From positions 1 to 64,000 of the forward strand of contig JBJTDR010000106.1 in assembly GCA_046092445.1 (NCBI GenBank): DNA of 64,000 bases. The letters are read 5' to 3'. Under the pieces are notes generated by a model. It ran no database searches and was not told the DNA's origin. It was given only the letters and a program-made list of their open reading frames with translations. Source of the stretch: CAIUPE01 sp046092445 (lineage in GTDB: Bacteria; Pseudomonadota; Alphaproteobacteria; Rhizobiales; Beijerinckiaceae). The position numbers and the translations under genes were made by a program. How positions within the stretch are numbered: the first letter of the stretch is position 1; every line of letters begins with the position of its first letter. Below are positions 61,575 through 64,000 of this stretch, piece after piece.

Positions 61575-63345
61575 AGCTTGCGTTTTGATCGCCTGGTTCT
61601 GAGTCGAGGATCTGTGCCGCGGCCAGGGCTGCAAACTTGCCCCTTTTCGCCATAAGCTCGGAATGAGTGCCGTGCTCGATGATTCGGCCGTTCTCGAAGA
61701 CCAGGATGAGATCCGCTTTGCGGATGGTTGAAAAACGATGGGCGATCACGAAGGTCGTCCGGTTTTGCATCACGACATCGAGCGCAAGACGGACGTCACG
61801 CTCGGTTGCCGCGTCGAGTGCGGAGGTTGCTTCATCGAGGATGAGAATGGGTGGATTTTTCAGGAGGGCGCGCGCAATGGCAATGCGCTGGCGCTCGCCG
61901 CCAGAGAGGGTGCGGCCCCTTTCGCCGATCACGGTATGAAGGCCGTCCGGATCCCGCGCGATGATTGTCAAGCCCTGCGCTTTTTCAAGTGCTGCGAGGA
62001 CGTCATCATCCGAGGCATCGGGGCGACCGACACGGATATTGTCGGCAATCGAGCGTGCGAACAGCATGGATTCCTGAAAGACAACGCCGATGTGACGACG
62101 AAGCGAATGGAGCGTAAGCGTGCGGATATCGTGGCCATCGATTGATATTCGTCCTGATTGTGGTTCGAAGGCGCGGTAGAGAAGGCTCAATGTCGTTGAT
62201 TTGCCGGATCCTGTGGCGCCGACGAGTGCAACGCACTGGCCGGCTTTGACGGTGAAGCTGATGTCACGGACGGCGGGGCTTTTGCCGTCGTAGGAGAATG
62301 TGACGTTGTCGAAGATGACATCGCCTCCGACAGACATCAGAGGCCGTGCGCCGGGCTGATCGCTGACGGAAGATTCGAGATCGAGGATGTCGAAGAAAGC
62401 GCGTATTTTGGGTGCCTGACTGGTCATGTGATTGATGAAGCCGACCAATGTTTCCATACGGCCGATCAGCATGATCGCGAGATTGATAAAAGATACAATC
62501 TCGCCGACGGTGGCAAGACCTGCGCGGTTCAACGCGATCCCGGATACGAGAATACCGAGCATTGTGAGGGTTGCGGAGGCCCGCGCGATCATTTGTGCGA
62601 ATGCCCACCAGACCAGAACCGGCGTCTGGGCACGCAGCAGATTATTGATGATGTCGCGGAGTGCGGCCGTTTCGCGCTCGATACGGGTGAAGCTCTGAAT
62701 GACAGGAAGGTTGCCGAATGCATCGGAAGCGTGCGCGGCAAGATCGGTATGAAATTGTTCGACGTCGCCCTGAAGTCTCTCGGTCCGGTGCATGACGCAG
62801 GCGGTGAGGACTGTAAAGAGGACGAGCAAGAGCAGGAGCATGACGGCCAGACGCCAATTGATGAAAAGCGTTGCCGGAAGCATTACGCCCAGTAGAATGA
62901 GGGAAGTGCAATGCTCGCGCAGGATATTGAGCCAGATCCAGGCTGCACCATTGGCGCCTTCGAGCGCTACTTTGAGAAGTTGGCCCGAGTGGCTGCGGTT
63001 GTGAAAGGCGAGCGGAAGTTTCAGTGCATGTTCGAAAAACGCTGAAATCATTGCCAACCGGGTGCGGTGGGACAGCCGGTCGGCATGAAGTGCGACAAGG
63101 ACGCTGGCGGAAATTGTAAAGAGGCTGAAGCCGATCCAGACGGTGATAATTTTCACAAGTTCCTGATCCCGGACCGGAGCGCCCGAAACAGTCGGGGGTG
63201 ACAAATGGTCAATGACGCGTCCGAACAGGATCGGTTCCGCGAACTGGCTGAAGGCCAGCATCAGATTTGCAGCAACGAGCATCAGGGCCAGTTTCTTTTC
63301 TGATCCAATCTGATGGAATGAACGTTTGAACGTTTTGAGAAACAT
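61540..63345 (-). CDS. NdvA/ChvA-like ABC exporter (permease-ATPase fusion)
   Basis: A 601-residue half-transporter with six transmembrane helices (to about residue 310) and a C-terminal ATPase. Walker A is GATGSGKSTT, the signature is LSGGERQRIAIARALL and Walker B is ILILDEATSALD. The N-terminal NLMLAFSQFAEPILFGRVID and VLVALHADRLSHRTRLAM resemble the cyclic beta-1,2-glucan exporters NdvA/ChvA, but other type-I lipid or glycan exporters are similar. No glucan synthase gene is in the window. The 3' end overlaps the CorC-like gene by 35 bp. Confidence 0.8.
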   Translation of the reverse strand: MFLKTFKRSFHQIGSEKKLALMLVAANLMLAFSQFAEPILFGRVIDHLSPPTVSGAPVRDQELVKIITVWIGFSLFTISASVLVALHADRLSHRTRLAMISAFFEHALKLPLAFHNRSHSGQLLKVALEGANGAAWIWLNILREHCTSLILLGVMLPATLFINWRLAVMLLLLLVLFTVLTACVMHRTERLQGDVEQFHTDLAAHASDAFGNLPVIQSFTRIERETAALRDIINNLLRAQTPVLVWWAFAQMIARASATLTMLGILVSGIALNRAGLATVGEIVSFINLAIMLIGRMETLVGFINHMTSQAPKIRAFFDILDLESSVSDQPGARPLMSVGGDVIFDNVTFSYDGKSPAVRDISFTVKAGQCVALVGATGSGKSTTLSLLYRAFEPQSGRISIDGHDIRTLTLHSLRRHIGVVFQESMLFARSIADNIRVGRPDASDDDVLAALEKAQGLTIIARDPDGLHTVIGERGRTLSGGERQRIAIARALLKNPPILILDEATSALDAATERDVRLALDVVMQNRTTFVIAHRFSTIRKADLILVFENGRIIEHGTHSELMAKRGKFAALAAAQILDSEPGDQNASSKQPAVSGSAL

Positions 63346-63521
63346 AATTCGGTTGATTACCTTGCCGATGTTGCTAGAAGATCATGCTTGTTGACGGAAT
63401 GATTGAGTAATGCACTACAATGATCGTTCGCCATTCCGGGATCATTGATAAAAACCTTTCTTTCATAATTTCGACTTATATTATACCCGGTTTTTTGAAC
63501 GCCAAGCTCAGGGTCAGCTAA

Positions 63522-64000
63522 ATGGATCTCGCGACGATCGTCGGATATGTTTTAGGCTTAGTGGTTGTCGGGGTGCTGATCGTGATGGACGGATCACCCC
63601 GTAATTTTGTCGACAAGCATGCTATAATTGTAATTTTTGGCGGCTGTACGGCGGCAACGATGATCCGGTTTCCCTTTTCCGTTATTGCCCACGGGTTTCC
63701 AATGGGATTCAAATATGTCTTTACGACGCAGGGCAGCGATCCACGCCAATTGATTGAGGAAATCACCAAAGTGGCGGATACCGCCCGTCGTCAGGGACCT
63801 ACTGCTCTCGAGCGCGTGGTGGTGACGAATTCATTTCTGGCCCAGGGTGTCCGATATATAGCCGACGGCTATGACAAGGACTTTATTCGCGACACGTTGC
63901 AGCGCGATACGGATGTCTATCTCCAGCGGCTGCAGGAAAGCGAGAAGCTTTATCGTTCGATCGGCGATGCCGCTCCTGCCTGGGGGATGGTCGGAACATT
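63522..64000 (+). CDS. MotA/PomA-family flagellar motor stator protein, 5' part (runs off the window)
   Basis: The first 159 residues are visible, beginning MDLATIVGYVLGLVVVGVLI. Then come FVDKHAIIVIFGGCTAATMI and DPRQLIEEITKVADTARRQG, and the visible part ends GDAAPAWGMVGT at the window edge. The MDLAT start and GG-C-A-AATMI strand match PomA (Na+-type) proteins more than the classical rhizobial MotA. PomA/MotA forms the ion channel of the stator with MotB/PomB. The 176-bp upstream gap shows no promoter I would trust. Confidence 0.85.
   Translation, partial: MDLATIVGYVLGLVVVGVLIVMDGSPRNFVDKHAIIVIFGGCTAATMIRFPFSVIAHGFPMGFKYVFTTQGSDPRQLIEEITKVADTARRQGPTALERVVVTNSFLAQGVRYIADGYDKDFIRDTLQRDTDVYLQRLQESEKLYRSIGDAAPAWGMVGT

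Noticed and set aside
1..64000. tRNA, rRNA or CRISPR loci
   Set aside because: No cloverleaf with a CCA-end or T-loop GTTCRANYC context, no rRNA signature and no regularly spaced repeats were seen.

Overview
The window is a chromosomal segment of an alphaproteobacterium, most likely of the order Hyphomicrobiales (Rhizobiales). The evidence is gene order more than any single gene: hslUV divergent from hisB-DUF2628-hisH-hisA-hisF-hisE-coaA; Smr-mltA-Tim44 next to secB; dnaQ-coaE-aroE-maf-ppsR divergent from hemE-hemJ-rho; mnmE/mnmG/rsmG/parA/parB; lolA-ftsK; glnK-amtB; hisC-tyrC-DUF2125; metX-metW; xerD-aroK/aroB-CorC. No rRNA, tRNA or CRISPR array was found. The family or genus cannot be assigned from sequence inspection.

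Layout. 0-5 kb is an accessory, AT-richer stretch: the edge of an IS3-family element, a decayed class II aldolase gene, and three intact sugar-acid catabolism genes (UxaA-type dehydratase, FAH-fold dehydratase, aldehyde dehydrogenase) that could feed a sugar acid to 2-oxoglutarate. 5-21 kb holds housekeeping genes: trpS, hslUV, the main histidine operon, coaA, a PfkB kinase, peptidoglycan/export genes (mltA, Tim44-like, secB) and the dnaQ-coaE-aroE-maf-ppsR operon.

21.3-21.7 kb, between ppsR and hemE, is the position of the chromosomal replication origin in other alphaproteobacteria. Two near-perfect parS sites (28.5 and 30.5 kb) and parAB lie within 10 kb of it. The block lptE-holA-parB-parA-rsmG-mnmG-mnmE is inverted as a unit compared with the usual Rhizobiales order, with breakpoints at the rho/lptE and mnmE/leuS junctions.

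34-40 kb contains a PLP-binding protein gene (yggS) and then a variable region: a three-gene minus-strand cluster (DUF3800 protein, GIY-YIG nuclease, and a protein with a nucleoside-deoxyribosyltransferase/TIR-like domain) that looks like a small defence island, a 177-bp composite inverted repeat, and a HigB/HigA-like toxin-antitoxin pair. This cluster is the best candidate for an undescribed system.

40-64 kb returns to conserved genes: an L,D-transpeptidase, a regulator with a degenerate receiver paired with a cyclic-nucleotide-binding protein, xthA, lolA, ftsK, glnK-amtB with a sigma-54-like promoter and a clear terminator, tesB, a UbiH-type hydroxylase, a ChaC-like protein, DUF2125, aromatic and histidine biosynthesis (tyrC, hisC, chorismate mutase), metXW, xerD, a fused shikimate kinase/dehydroquinate synthase, a CorC-type CBS protein, an NdvA-like ABC exporter and the start of a MotA/PomA stator gene.
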